Positions 1-9,558 of a stretch of DNA of 64,000 nucleotides are shown here, piece by piece; positions within the stretch are counted from its first letter, which is position 1; each line of letters begins with the position of its first letter. Under the pieces are notes generated by a model. The model made no database searches. It had not been told where the DNA came from and saw nothing but the letters and a program-made list of their open reading frames with translations. The stretch spans positions 138,343,301-138,407,300 of the forward strand of contig JAIOJX010000025.1 of the NCBI GenBank assembly GCA_022376925.1, given 5' to 3'. The stretch is from Tragulus kanchil. Its lineage: Eukaryota > Chordata > Mammalia > Artiodactyla > Tragulidae. Position numbers and translations under genes: made by a program.

Positions 1-520
1 AGGGAAAACAGGGTCTTACTTAAATGATGGATGCCAATTCCATTTAAAAAGGTATGGAGGCTGGTTGGGAATGAAGAAATGTCACATTTTTTTTTTCTAT
101 TTTCATCTATGAATATGGTAAAATAATTGATTTTTGGTTGTTAAAGCAACTTTGCATTACTGAAATGAAATCCACTTGGTCTTTATATTTATCTTTTCTA
201 TATTTTTAGATTTTGTTTGACAGGTATTTTTGTGTATACATTCATGAAGAGGATAGGTATATATGATGCTTTTATTTTTTGCTTTTGGTGTTGGTGTCAT
301 TGAATGATGGCCTCATGGAATGAATTGTGGATTGCTATGTCATCTTTTATTTTCCGAAAAGATTTTGTAGAATTAGTATTATGTCTTGTTTAAATTATAG
401 GTGAAATTAGTAAGTGCTGAGTTGCTAAAGGAGTAGATCCTAAAAAAAATGTTTTTTCTTTATTTTTCTTTGTTTTTTTTTTTTGCATTTAAATAAGATG
501 ATAGTTGTTAGTTAAAATTA

Positions 521-555
521 TTGTAATAAATCTAGATTTATTGTAATAAATCTAG
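521..555. repeat. 20-bp tandem, 1.75 copies
   Basis: The unit ttgtaataaatctagattta occurs at 521-540 and repeats without its last 5 bases at 541-555. The same arrangement recurs in the second D1 copy near 1636-1671. Confidence 0.8.
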
Positions 556-629
556 TAACATAAGTCATTGTGTTTTATACCTTGAATTTACGCAATGCTG
601 TATGTCCATTATATTGCAATAAAATTGAG

Positions 630-686
630 CTGGGGTCTCCTGCATTACAGGTGGGTTCTTTACCAGCTGAGCTACCAGGGAAACCC
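630..686 (-). mobile_element. SINE fragment, tRNA-related head (Bov-tA or CHR type)
   Basis: The complement carries the ruminant tRNA-derived SINE head: the ccctggtagctcagctgg-type A-box region followed by the 'aagaacccacctgtaatgcaggagacc' type segment. The body is missing, so this is a 57-bp fragment. The family cannot be fixed from the head alone. Confidence 0.7.
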
Positions 687-1743
687 TTTGAGACTGTACT
701 CCTGCCCATAGGTTAGAAGGTCTTTCTGTTCTGGCTGTGGGAACATGAACTATTCATGGTCCTTTGTGAACTCCACCTGTCTGTGCCCTCTAGTCTGTGG
801 TTTAGGTAGTTTCTTCACATGCATGCACCAAGCAGTACTCAGTTAAAAACTCGGGGTGATCTGCAGATCTGCAGACCTCTCTCTATATATAGCTCTCTCC
901 TAATTACTACCCTGTTTCTGAATTCTAGCTGACTTGGTTTTCCTCACTCTCAACTCTGTTTCGTCAACTCAGAGAGATAACTGGGCTGCTAGCTCCAGGC
1001 TGTCGTGTCTGAAAAACATATATTTTGTCCACTTTTTAGCTGTTTTAAGCTGAGAAGGAAAACTTAGTTCCTCTTAGTTCATCATCATGGCCACAATTCA
1101 GATAACACTTAAAATAGTGAGGAACATGGAGTGTGGATTTACAGAGTATTGTTTCAGATATATGTATACATATACATGACTTTCTCTGAGATTATGATCT
1201 AAAGGTTTAAATCATTGACTTAGGACATAGACTGAGTAATGGAGGAGTTATATTAAATCACTAGCACTTCAGTCTCTGATTCTGAATTCAGACATTATCT
1301 CTTAACTATCCTGTACCATGTGATTGCACTTGAACTCCCTGTGTGTAAAAGGACAGTTTATCACCTGTTATTAGAGTCTGAAACATGCGATTTTATTTTG
1401 CTTTTGGTGTTGGTGTCATTGAATGATGGCCTCATGGAATGAATTGTGGATTGCTATGTCATCTTTTATTTTCCGAAAAGATTTTGTAGAATTAGTATTA
1501 TGTCTTGTTTAAATTATAGGTGAAATTAGTAAGTGCTGAGTTGCTAAAGGAGTAGATCCTAAAAAAAATGTTTTTTCTTTATTTTTCTTTGTTTTTTTTG
1601 CATTTAAATAAGATGATAGTTGTTAGTTAAAATTATTGTAATAAATCTAGATTTATTGTAATAAATCTAGTAACATAAGTCATTGTGTTTTATACCTTGA
1701 ATTTACGCAATGCTGTATGTCCATTATATTGCAATAAAATTGA

Positions 1744-1801
1744 GCTGGGGTCTCCTGCATTACAGGTGGGTTCTTTACCAGCTGAGCTACCAGGGAAACC
1801 C
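1744..1801 (-). mobile_element. SINE head fragment, second D1 copy
   Basis: Same fragment as at 630-686, repeated because it lies inside duplication D1. Confidence 0.7.
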
Positions 1802-2508
1802 TTTGAGACTGTACTCCTGCCCATAGGTTAGAAGGTCTTTCTGTTCTGGCTGTGGGAACATGAACTATTCATGGTCCTTTGTGAACTCCACCTGTCTGTG
1901 CCCTCTAGTCTGTGGTTTAGGTAGTTTCTTCACATGCATGCACCAAGCAGTACTCAGTTAAAAACTCGGGGTGATCTGCAGATCTGCAGACCTCTCTCAT
2001 ATATAGCTCTCTCCTAATTACTACCCTGTTTCTGAATTCTAGCTGACTTGGTTTTCCTCACTCTCAACTCTGTTTCGTCAACTCAGAGAGATAACTGGGC
2101 TGCTAGCTCCAGGCTGTCGTGTCTGAAAAACATATATTTTGTCCACTTTTTAGCTGTTTTAAGCTGAGAAGGAAAACTTAGTTCCTCTTAGTTCATCATC
2201 ATGGCCACAATTCAGATAACACTTAAAATAGTGAGGAACATGGAGTGTGGATTTACAGAGTATTGTTTCAGATATATGTATACATATACATGACTTTCTC
2301 TGAGATTATGATCTAAAGGTTTAAATCATTGACTTAGGACATAGACTGAGTAATGGAGGAGTTATATTAAATCACTAGCACTTCAGTCTCTGATTCTGAA
2401 TTCAGACATTATCTCTTAACTATCCTGTACCATGTGATTGCACTTGAACTCCCTGTGTGTAAAAGGACAGTTTATCACCTGTTATTAGAGTCTGAAACAT
2501 GCGATTTT

Positions 2509-3054
2509 CAGGTTTGACCCTGCCTAAGACCAGAAGAAAGACCTCTTCTAATTTCAAACCCTTTGACCTAGAAAACTGAAAATAACTTCTGTCTTTCAAT
2601 CAACAGAGAAAACACATTTGATGATTTCAGATTCTCAGCCTTTTCTGAAGATATCTTCTTGTTTTTCTCCTCAGATTTCAAAAAAGCTCTGATTATTAAT
2701 GCTCCAATAATAAGCATAATTTTACTGGACTTCAGAATTAGAACAGTATGGCTAATAATTCTTCTCTGAAAGGTCTACTGATGACATGAAGAAAAGTGCT
2801 TGTGAAGGTGTCAGTGACATCTGTCAGTGGGTCCAAAGGAAGCCAGAGAAAGTCATTTTGAAGTGTGTTTTCGCTATGGGTTCTTCCATATAGTCAATTA
2901 CAAATATCTTAAGTGATGAAATATCTTTTTCTTATGATACTTGACTTATGAAATAGTCAAATACATCAATAAATGACATTGAAAGTAAAAGTCTCAGCAA
3001 TCCTACACCTTAGGGAAAATGACTCCTGATTCTTTGAGATTTTTTTCCTTCATG
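2509..3054. other. Unrecognised AT-rich single-copy stretch
   Basis: I see no reading frame, SINE head, LINE reading frame or LTR end in this interval. It follows the second D1 copy directly. Confidence 0.5.
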
Positions 3055-3057
3055 TGT

Positions 3058-3125
3058 TTAAAAAAATATTTATTTTTAATTGGAGAATAATTGCTTTACA
3101 ATATTCTGTTGGCCTTTCCACACTA
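3058..3125 (-). mobile_element. Artiodactyl L1 3'-end fragment
   Basis: The stretch with 'aattggagaataattgcttt' followed by the acaatattctgttgg motif matches the remembered 3' terminus of ruminant L1 in antisense. Only the last ~70 bp are present. Confidence 0.6.
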
Positions 3126-3129
3126 ATTT

Positions 3130-3535
3130 GAAAGTCCACATGTGGCATACATTGAATTCTAGTGATTTTTGGATCTATGTATATATTTTCTAGCTTGGTT
3201 CCATGATTATTTTTGATATTCCTATTTTGGTATCACATGATTTAAATTTCAGCATTGTATGTAATTTTACCATCTGATAAGGCAAGGCCTTTTTCATTGA
3301 ATTTCTTTTTCACAATATTTTTTTTGCCTTTTGTCAATCATTTGCTTTATTAGAAGAATTTTAGATTATAGGATTCAATCCCAGGCATAAAAATTTCAAC
3401 AATGTGGTTGAACTTAACAAATGAGGAATTAGTTTGGGGAATTTTTCTGCATTTAAATTTTGTGCTTTTTTTGTTAAATTTATTCTCAAGAATTTTATTT
3501 ATTTATTTTGTTGTTGTTTTCATGCATGGTAAGAG
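3130..3535 (-). mobile_element. Old L1 (L1M-type) ORF2 fragment
   Basis: The order of decayed motifs resembles antisense L1 ORF2: a caatatt-type segment, a gattcaatcccaggcat segment, and 'tgttaaatttattctcaag' before an ATTTT-rich segment. It is heavily diverged and has no open frame. Part of it (3331 onward) is copied at 4395-4600 by duplication D2. Confidence 0.5.
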
Positions 3536-3830
3536 GAGAGTTGAAAGATGAGGCTCAAATACTTCCCAGAGATCAGAACCAACAGAACCTTTAAAATATG
3601 TCCAGAACTCTGAATTCTTTTCACAAGATTAATGAGGTGTTATTAAAGGATTTTAAGCAGAAAAGTGGTGTATGGTCAGATTTCTTTAATTGGTGGAATC
3701 TCAACTGTTACATAGTCAGGACACCAATTGGGAAGCTATTATGATGATCCTGAGAAAGGATGACAGTAATGAAAAGAAGGGTTTTAACTAGATGCTCCTC
3801 TGTTTCAAGAAGAGATGTGATTTTGACTTT
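3536..3830. repeat. Ancient interspersed repeat, family not resolved
   Basis: Phrases such as 'attttaagcagaaaagtggtg', then a gtcagatttc step, then 'ttgggaagctattatgatga', match a common mammal-wide repeat that I cannot name with confidence. The region at 45640-46160 looks like another member. Repeated at about 4600-4894 by D2. Confidence 0.4.
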
Positions 3831-3994
3831 ACTTGTGGTGTTTAACCCTCACCTTCTGTATATCATCATTATTAGATTATTTGTTATTCTACCGCTTTCT
3901 CAATAAACTTTGGTAATACATAGTTTTCTTGAAAATTGTCCATTTTCTGTATATTTGCAAAATTTTAAGTATAAAGCTTACATACAGTTCTTTT

Positions 3995-4294
3995 TTTTTT
4001 TTTTTAAACATTTATTTATTTATTTTGGCGGGGGTGGGCCACTTCCTCTGGTCTTTCATTTGTCTAGTTTAATCCATCGTTGTTCTTTGGCCCGTGTGGG
4101 CCTCCCATCGCGGTGGCCTCTGTTGTCACAGAGCACCAGCTCTGGGCGCATGCGCTCCAGAGCTCCGGCTCTGTAATTGGACACATCGGTCCAGCCGCTC
4201 CGCAGCACGCGGGATCTTCCGAGGCCAGGGATCGAACCAGCGCCCCTTGCACTGCGAGGGGATGTCCTTACCCACTGGACCACCAGGGAAGCCC
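3995..4294 (-). mobile_element. Long-tail CHR-type SINE, complete
   Basis: Read on the minus strand it starts with the tRNA-like gggcttccctggtggtccag head. It has a B-box-like ggttcgatccc, a CpG-rich body around the catgcgc core, and an A-rich tail. The flanks are imperfect target-site duplications, acatacagttctttt at 3980-3994 and acatgcagttctttt at 4295-4309 (one mismatch). CpGs in the body are largely kept, suggesting a fairly recent insertion. Confidence 0.85.
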
Positions 4295-5058
4295 ACATGC
4301 AGTTCTTTTATCTTAATCTCGTCCATTTCTATGTTTTACTCTCCTCTTTTTCCCTCATCAAGAGGCTCTTTAGTTCCTCTTCACTTTCTGCCATTTGTCA
4401 ATCATTTGCTTTATTAGAAGAATTTTAGATTATAGGATTCAATCCCAGGCATAAAAATTTCAACAATGTGGTTGAACTTAACAAATGAGGAATTAGTTTG
4501 GGGAATTTTTCTGCATTTAAATTTTGTGCTTTTTTTGTTAAATTTATTCTCAAGAATTTTATTTATTTATTTTGTTGTTGTTTTCATGCATGGTAAGAGG
4601 AGAGTTGAAAGATGAGGCTCAAATACTTCCCAGAGATCAGAACCAACAGAACCTTTAAAATATGTCCAGAACTCTGAATTCTTTTCACAAGATTAATGAG
4701 GTGTTATTAAAGGATTTTAAGCAGAAAAGTGGTGTATGGTCAGATTTCTTTAATTGGTGGAATCTCAACTGTTACATAGTCAGGACACCAATTGGGAAGC
4801 TATTATGATGATCCTGAGAAAGGATGACAGTAATGAAAAGAAGGGTTTTAACTAGATGCTCCTCTGTTTCAAGAAGAGATGTGATTTTGACTTTACTTGT
4901 GGTGTTTAACCCTCACCTTCTGTATATCATCATTATTAGATTATTTGTTATTCTACCGCTTTCTCAATAAACTTTGGTAATACATAGTTTTCTTGAAAAT
5001 TGTCCATTTTCTGTATATTTGCAAAATTTTAAGTATAAAGCTTACATACAGTTCTTTT

Positions 5059-5358
5059 TTTTTTTTTTTAAACATTTATTTATTTATTTTGGCGGGGGTG
5101 GGCCACTTCCTCTGGTCTTTCATTTGTCTAGTTTAATCCATCGTTGTTCTTTGGCCCGTGTGGGCCTCCCATCGCGGTGGCCTCTGTTGTCACAGAGCAC
5201 CAGCTCTGGGCGCATGCGCTCCAGAGCTCCGGCTCTGTAATTGGACACATCGGTCCAGCCGCTCCGCAGCACGCGGGATCTTCCGAGGCCAGGGATCGAA
5301 CCAGCGCCCCTTGCACTGCGAGGGGATGTCCTTACCCACTGGACCACCAGGGAAGCCC
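5059..5358 (-). mobile_element. Long-tail CHR-type SINE, second D2 copy
   Basis: Identical in arrangement to the element at 3995-4294, including both target-site duplications. It is present because it lies inside D2, not because of a second insertion. Confidence 0.85.
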
Positions 5359-5399
5359 ACATGCAGTTCTTTTATCTTAATCTCGTCCATTTCTATGTT

Positions 5400-6975
5400 T
5401 TACTCTCCTCTTTTTCCCTCATCAAGAGGCTCTTTAGTTCCTCTTCACTTTCTGCCATTAGAGTGGTATCATCTGTGTACCTGAAGTTGTTGATGTTTCT
5501 TCAGGCAGTCTTGAGTCTAGCTTGTGATTCACACAGCCTGACATTTCCCATGATGTGCTCTGCATTTAAGTTAAATAGAGTGGCAGTATACAACCTTGTC
5601 ATACTCCTTGCCCAATTTTGAACAAGTCAGTAGTTCCATGTGAGATTCTAACTGTTGCTTCTTGATCCACATACAGGTTTCTTGGGATACAGGTGAGGTG
5701 GTCTGGTCGTCCCATCTCTTTAAGAATTTTCCACAGTTGGTCATGATCCACACAGTCAAAGGCTTTAGGATAGTCGATGAAGCAGAAGTAGATGTTTTTC
5801 TGAAATTCCCTTGCTTTCTGTATGATCCAGTGAATCTTGGAAATTGGATCTCTGGTTCCTCTGCATTTTCTAAACCCTGCTTGTACATACTTGAAAGATT
5901 TGGAATATAACCTTAATAGCATGTGAAATGAGTGCAGCTCTATGGTAGTTTGAACATTGTTTGGCTCTGCCCTTCTTTGAGATTGGAATGAAAACTGACC
6001 TTTTCCAGTCCTGTGGCCACTGCTGAATTTTCCGTATTTGCTGACCTATTGAGTGCAACACTTTAACAGCATCATCTTTTAAGATTTGAAATAGCTCAGC
6101 TGGAATTCTGTGACATCCACTAGGTTTGTAGTAGTGCTTCTTGAGGCCCACTTGACAATCTAGGATGTCTGGCTTTAGGTGAGTGACCATACCATCGGCG
6201 TTATATGGGTCAGTGAGATCTTTCTTGTATAGTTCTTCTGTGTATTCTTTCTCCCTCTTCTCAATCTCTCCTGCTTCTGTTAGGTCCTTACTGTTTCTGT
6301 CCTTTATTGTGCCTACCCTTGCAAGAAATGTTCTCTTGATGTCTCCGGTGTTCATGAAGAGATCTCTAGTTTTTGCTGTTCTGTTGTTTTCCTCTATTTC
6401 TTTTCATTGTTCATTGAAGAAGGCCTTATCTCTCCTTACTATTCTCTGGAAGTCTGCATTTAGGTGGGTGTATCTTTCCCTTTTGCCTTTCGCTTCTCCT
6501 TTTTTCTCAACTATTAGGGAGGCCTCCTCAGACAACCACTTTGCCTTCTTGCATTTTTTTCCCTTTGGAATGGCTTTGGTCACCACCTCCTGTACAGTGT
6601 TACCAACCTCTGTCCATAGTTCTACAGACACTCTGTCCACCAGATCTAATACCTTGAGTTCACTCATCACCTCCCCTGTATAATCAGAAGGTATTTGATT
6701 TAAGTCATACATGAATGGCCCAGTAGTTTTCCCTTACTGTCTTCAGTTTAAGCCTGAATTTTCCAAGAAGGAGTTCATGATCTGAGCGCTAGTCAGCTCC
6801 ATGTCTTGTTTTTGCTGACTGAATAGAACTTCTCCATCTTTGGCTGCAAAGAATATAGTCAGTCTGATCTTAGTATTGACCGTTTGGTGATGTCTGTGTG
6901 TGGACTCATCTCTTGTGTTGTTGGAACAAGGGGTGTTTGCTATGACCAGTATGTTCTCTCGACAAAACTCTTTTG
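5400..6975 (-). mobile_element. BovB (RTE) LINE fragment, antisense
   Basis: The whole interval aligns by eye with antisense BovB, from the segment downstream of the reverse transcriptase core (low coordinates) towards the endonuclease end (high coordinates). BovB is an RTE-clade non-LTR retrotransposon abundant in ruminants. The low-coordinate end abuts the SINE of D2, and the high-coordinate end stops abruptly at an L1M fragment near 6976. Confidence 0.88.
5599..6712 (-). pseudogene. Decayed BovB polyprotein: linker and reverse transcriptase part
   Basis: BovB encodes an endonuclease plus reverse transcriptase that copies its RNA at a nicked genomic target. Three broken frames follow one another on the minus strand: 6712-6404 (102 codons, ends at a stop), 6355-5870 (161 codons) and, after a frame change, 5922-5599 (107 codons). 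The last contains FIDYPKAFDCVDHDQLWKIL, the RTE reverse transcriptase segment around the first catalytic Asp, followed by the EMGRPDHLT-like and RNLYVDQEATVR-like segments. The middle frame has the QWPQDWKRSVFIPISKKGRA-type upstream RT segment. Stops and frame changes make it inactive. Family assignment is firm; no intact protein is possible. Confidence 0.88.
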
Positions 6976-7453
6976 ACCCTAGGCAACCACTAATCCACTT
7001 TCTGTCTCAACTATGGATTTGCCTATTCTGGACATTTTATATAAATGGGATCATATAATATGTGACCTGTTATCACTAAGTTCTTTCATTTAGCGTAATG
7101 TTTTCAAAGTTTATCCATGTTGTAACATGTGTAAATAACTCATTTGTTTTTATTATCAGATAATATTTCATTGTATGGATATTTCACATTTATCTGTTCA
7201 TCAGTTGATGAACATTTGTTTGTTTGCTTTGGGCTCTTATAATGATACGGTTCTGAACATTCATGTGCAAGTTTTTGTGTAAATATATGCCTTCATTTTG
7301 AGTATATGCTGAGAGTGGAGTTGCTGGTTTAACTTTTTGAAAAACTAGCCAACTGTTTTCCATAGTGGTTATACTGTTTTAAAGTCCCACCAGCATTGTT
7401 GGCAGGGTATAATTTCTCTACCAACTCTTGTTATTTCCTGTATTTTTATTATA
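6976..7453 (-). mobile_element. L1M (old L1) 3' region, left part
   Basis: The sequence follows the familiar antisense 3' region of L1ME-type elements: a ccctaggcaaccactaatcc start, then tggatttgcctattctggac, then 'ttcattgtatggatatttca', then 'caactgttttccatagtgg'. The element resumes after an inserted LTR at 7843. Confidence 0.8.
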
Positions 7454-7454
7454 A

Positions 7455-7842
7455 ACAACTGTTATTTACTTAATTGCCCCTTTTCCTCTGCCATTCATGT
7501 TTTGAAACCTAAGCCCCCAAAGTGACTGTGCTAGAGATACAGCTTTTAGAGAGATAATTAAGGTTAATGAGGTCTTAGGGGTGGGATCCTAATTCAGTAG
7601 GATCGGTATCCTTATAGGAAGAAGAGATACCAAGATACCATGCACACACACGGAGAAAAGCTATGTGAGGACGCAGGGAGTTGGCCGTTTGCAGTCAAGG
7701 GAGACCTCAGGAGAACCTAAACCTGCTGAGGCCTTCATCTTGGACTTTCGGCTTTCACAACTATGAGGAAATAGACTTCTGTTGTTTAGACTGCCCAGTC
7801 TGTGGTATTTTGTTAAGGAAGCACTCCCAAACTAATACAGCA
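7455..7842 (+). mobile_element. MLT1-type MaLR LTR inserted in the L1M
   Basis: Matches the common MLT1 solo-LTR pattern: gataattaaggttaatgagg, then 'gggatcctaat', then 'tatccttataggaagaagag', then 'gaggccttcatcttggact', then 'cttctgttgtttagactgcc', ending 'ccaaactaatacag'. The L1M reading continues on both sides, so it is an insertion. It is an old non-autonomous ERVL-MaLR LTR with no coding content. The internal end of D2-like duplication D3 begins inside it at 7630. Confidence 0.75.
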
Positions 7843-7950
7843 TCCTAGTTAGTGCGAAGTGCTAGCTCATTGCACTTTGGGTTTGCATTTTCCACATGGG
7901 TAATGACATTGAGCATCTTTTTGTATTGGATATTATCCATTGCATTTTTT
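7843..7950 (-). mobile_element. L1M 3' region, right part
   Basis: Continues the L1M interrupted at 7453, with the catcctagttagtgcgaag start and the 'gacattgagcatctttt' motif. Some L1M may continue past the SINE at 8188, but I cannot follow it. Copied at 8950-9057 by D3. Confidence 0.7.
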
Positions 7951-8187
7951 TTCTTTTCCCCATCATGCCTCTTTTTATTATATTTATTTCCATCCATCTT
8001 TTTTTTCTTTGGCCTGTGTGAGCCTCCCATTGCAGTGGCCTCTCTCACTGCAGAGCACTGGCTTGTAATTGGACACACTGGCCCAGCTTCTCCGCAGCAT
8101 GTGGGATCTTCCAGGGCTAGGGATCGAACTGGTGCCCCTTGCACTGCAAGGTGGACTCTTTATCCACTGGACCACCAGGGAAGCCCC
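7951..8187 (-). mobile_element. CHR-type SINE inserted in the L1M
   Basis: Antisense tRNA-derived SINE ending in the gggaagcccc head. The target-site duplication is tccattgcatttttt at 7936-7950 and 8188-8202, a perfect 15 bp. The body lacks a segment of the long form, since the catgcgc core is missing. Confidence 0.85.
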
Positions 8188-8202
8188 TCCATTGCATTTT
8201 TT

Positions 8203-8726
8203 TAATGTCTTATTATTTATTATGATTTCATGTTATTTCTTTAATTTTCTTTCCTATCTTTTGCTCAGTTAACTTTAATACGTTATAATTTTTATTTCAA
8301 TTGTAATAATGTTTGTCCTTAGATTTTTATAAATGAATTGAGACATATATTTTCTGTCCATGCAGGAATGAAGCATGGGGACACATAGTAGTCTTTTCTT
8401 CTCTTCTGCCAGCTCTCCTCCTCAGCCTCCAATTCTGTCATCTTAAGACTGATCAGAGTCACAAAGATGAAACCTATTGCTGGCCTCTACTGCAAGTTCA
8501 GTACCAAGTTGTAACCTTTCAGAAAGAAAGATACAACTCTTAAATTCTTGAATTCTACAGCTTGAGCTTATTAAACTCTGTCCAATAGGGGGAAAAAAAA
8601 GATTTGTTTCTGGGCATTGCCTTTTAAACTTTCTTTGAAATGTTCTGTATTTGTTTATCTGTGAAATTTACATTTGGAAATGTCACTCCTGAAAAGTGGA
8701 AAGTAAATGGGATAATGTTTCAGCAA
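8203..8726. other. Unrecognised stretch
   Basis: AT-rich near 8203-8370 and mixed later. I recognise no repeat family or reading frame. It is repeated at 9310-9833, and its part from about 8452 appears a third time from 10698. Confidence 0.5.
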
Positions 8727-9057
8727 GGAGTTTGGGCCAAGATACCATGCACACACACGGAGAAAAGCTATGTGAGGACGCAGGGAGTTGGCCGTTTGCA
8801 GTCAAGGGAGACCTCAGGAGAACCTAAACCTGCTGAGGCCTTCATCTTGGACTTTCGGCTTTCACAACTATGAGGAAATAGACTTCTGTTGTTTAGACTG
8901 CCCAGTCTGTGGTATTTTGTTAAGGAAGCACTCCCAAACTAATACAGCATCCTAGTTAGTGCGAAGTGCTAGCTCATTGCACTTTGGGTTTGCATTTTCC
9001 ACATGGGTAATGACATTGAGCATCTTTTTGTATTGGATATTATCCATTGCATTTTTT

Positions 9058-9294
9058 TTCTTTTCCCCATCATGCCTCTTTTTATTATATTTATTTCCAT
9101 CCATCTTTTTTTTCTTTGGCCTGTGTGAGCCTCCCATTGCAGTGGCCTCTCTCACTGCAGAGCACTGGCTTGTAATTGGACACACTGGCCCAGCTTCTCC
9201 GCAGCATGTGGGATCTTCCAGGGCTAGGGATCGAACTGGTGCCCCTTGCACTGCAAGGTGGACTCTTTATCCACTGGACCACCAGGGAAGCCCC
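9058..9294 (-). mobile_element. CHR-type SINE, second D3 copy
   Basis: Same element and same target-site duplication as at 7951-8187, carried by D3. Confidence 0.85.
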
Positions 9295-9558
9295 TCCATT
9301 GCATTTTTTTAATGTCTTATTATTTATTATGATTTCATGTTATTTCTTTAATTTTCTTTCCTATCTTTTGCTCAGTTAACTTTAATACGTTATAATTTTT
9401 ATTTCAATTGTAATAATGTTTGTCCTTAGATTTTTATAAATGAATTGAGACATATATTTTCTGTCCATGCAGGAATGAAGCATGGGGACACATAGTAGTC
9501 TTTTCTTCTCTTCTGCCAGCTCTCCTCCTCAGCCTCCAATTCTGTCATCTTAAGACTG

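Larger units (their letters stand above)
270..2508. repeat. Tandem duplication D1 (about 1.12 kb unit)
   Basis: Unit A is about 270-1390 and unit B about 1391-2508, joined within a short T-rich match. The copies differ by a T-run (12 T ending at 484 versus 8 T near 1592-1599) and by one CT/AT dinucleotide step near 883. Apart from a small antisense SINE piece and a 20-bp tandem, the content is not recognised. Such length-only differences fit one locus read twice rather than an old duplication. Confidence 0.95.
3331..5459. repeat. Tandem duplication D2 (1,064-bp unit)
   Basis: Unit A is 3331-4394 and unit B 4395-5459. The offset is a constant 1,064 bp from end to end, so I see no internal indel. 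The unit carries part of an old L1, an ancient repeat and one complete antisense CHR-type SINE. The junction keeps the tgccatt of the right-hand flank and continues as the ttgtcaatc of the left-hand start. Confidence 0.96.

Noticed and set aside
7455..7842. An endogenous retrovirus with coding genes
   Set aside because: Only a solo MLT1-type LTR is present here and at 59665-59985. There is no internal gag, pol or env sequence.
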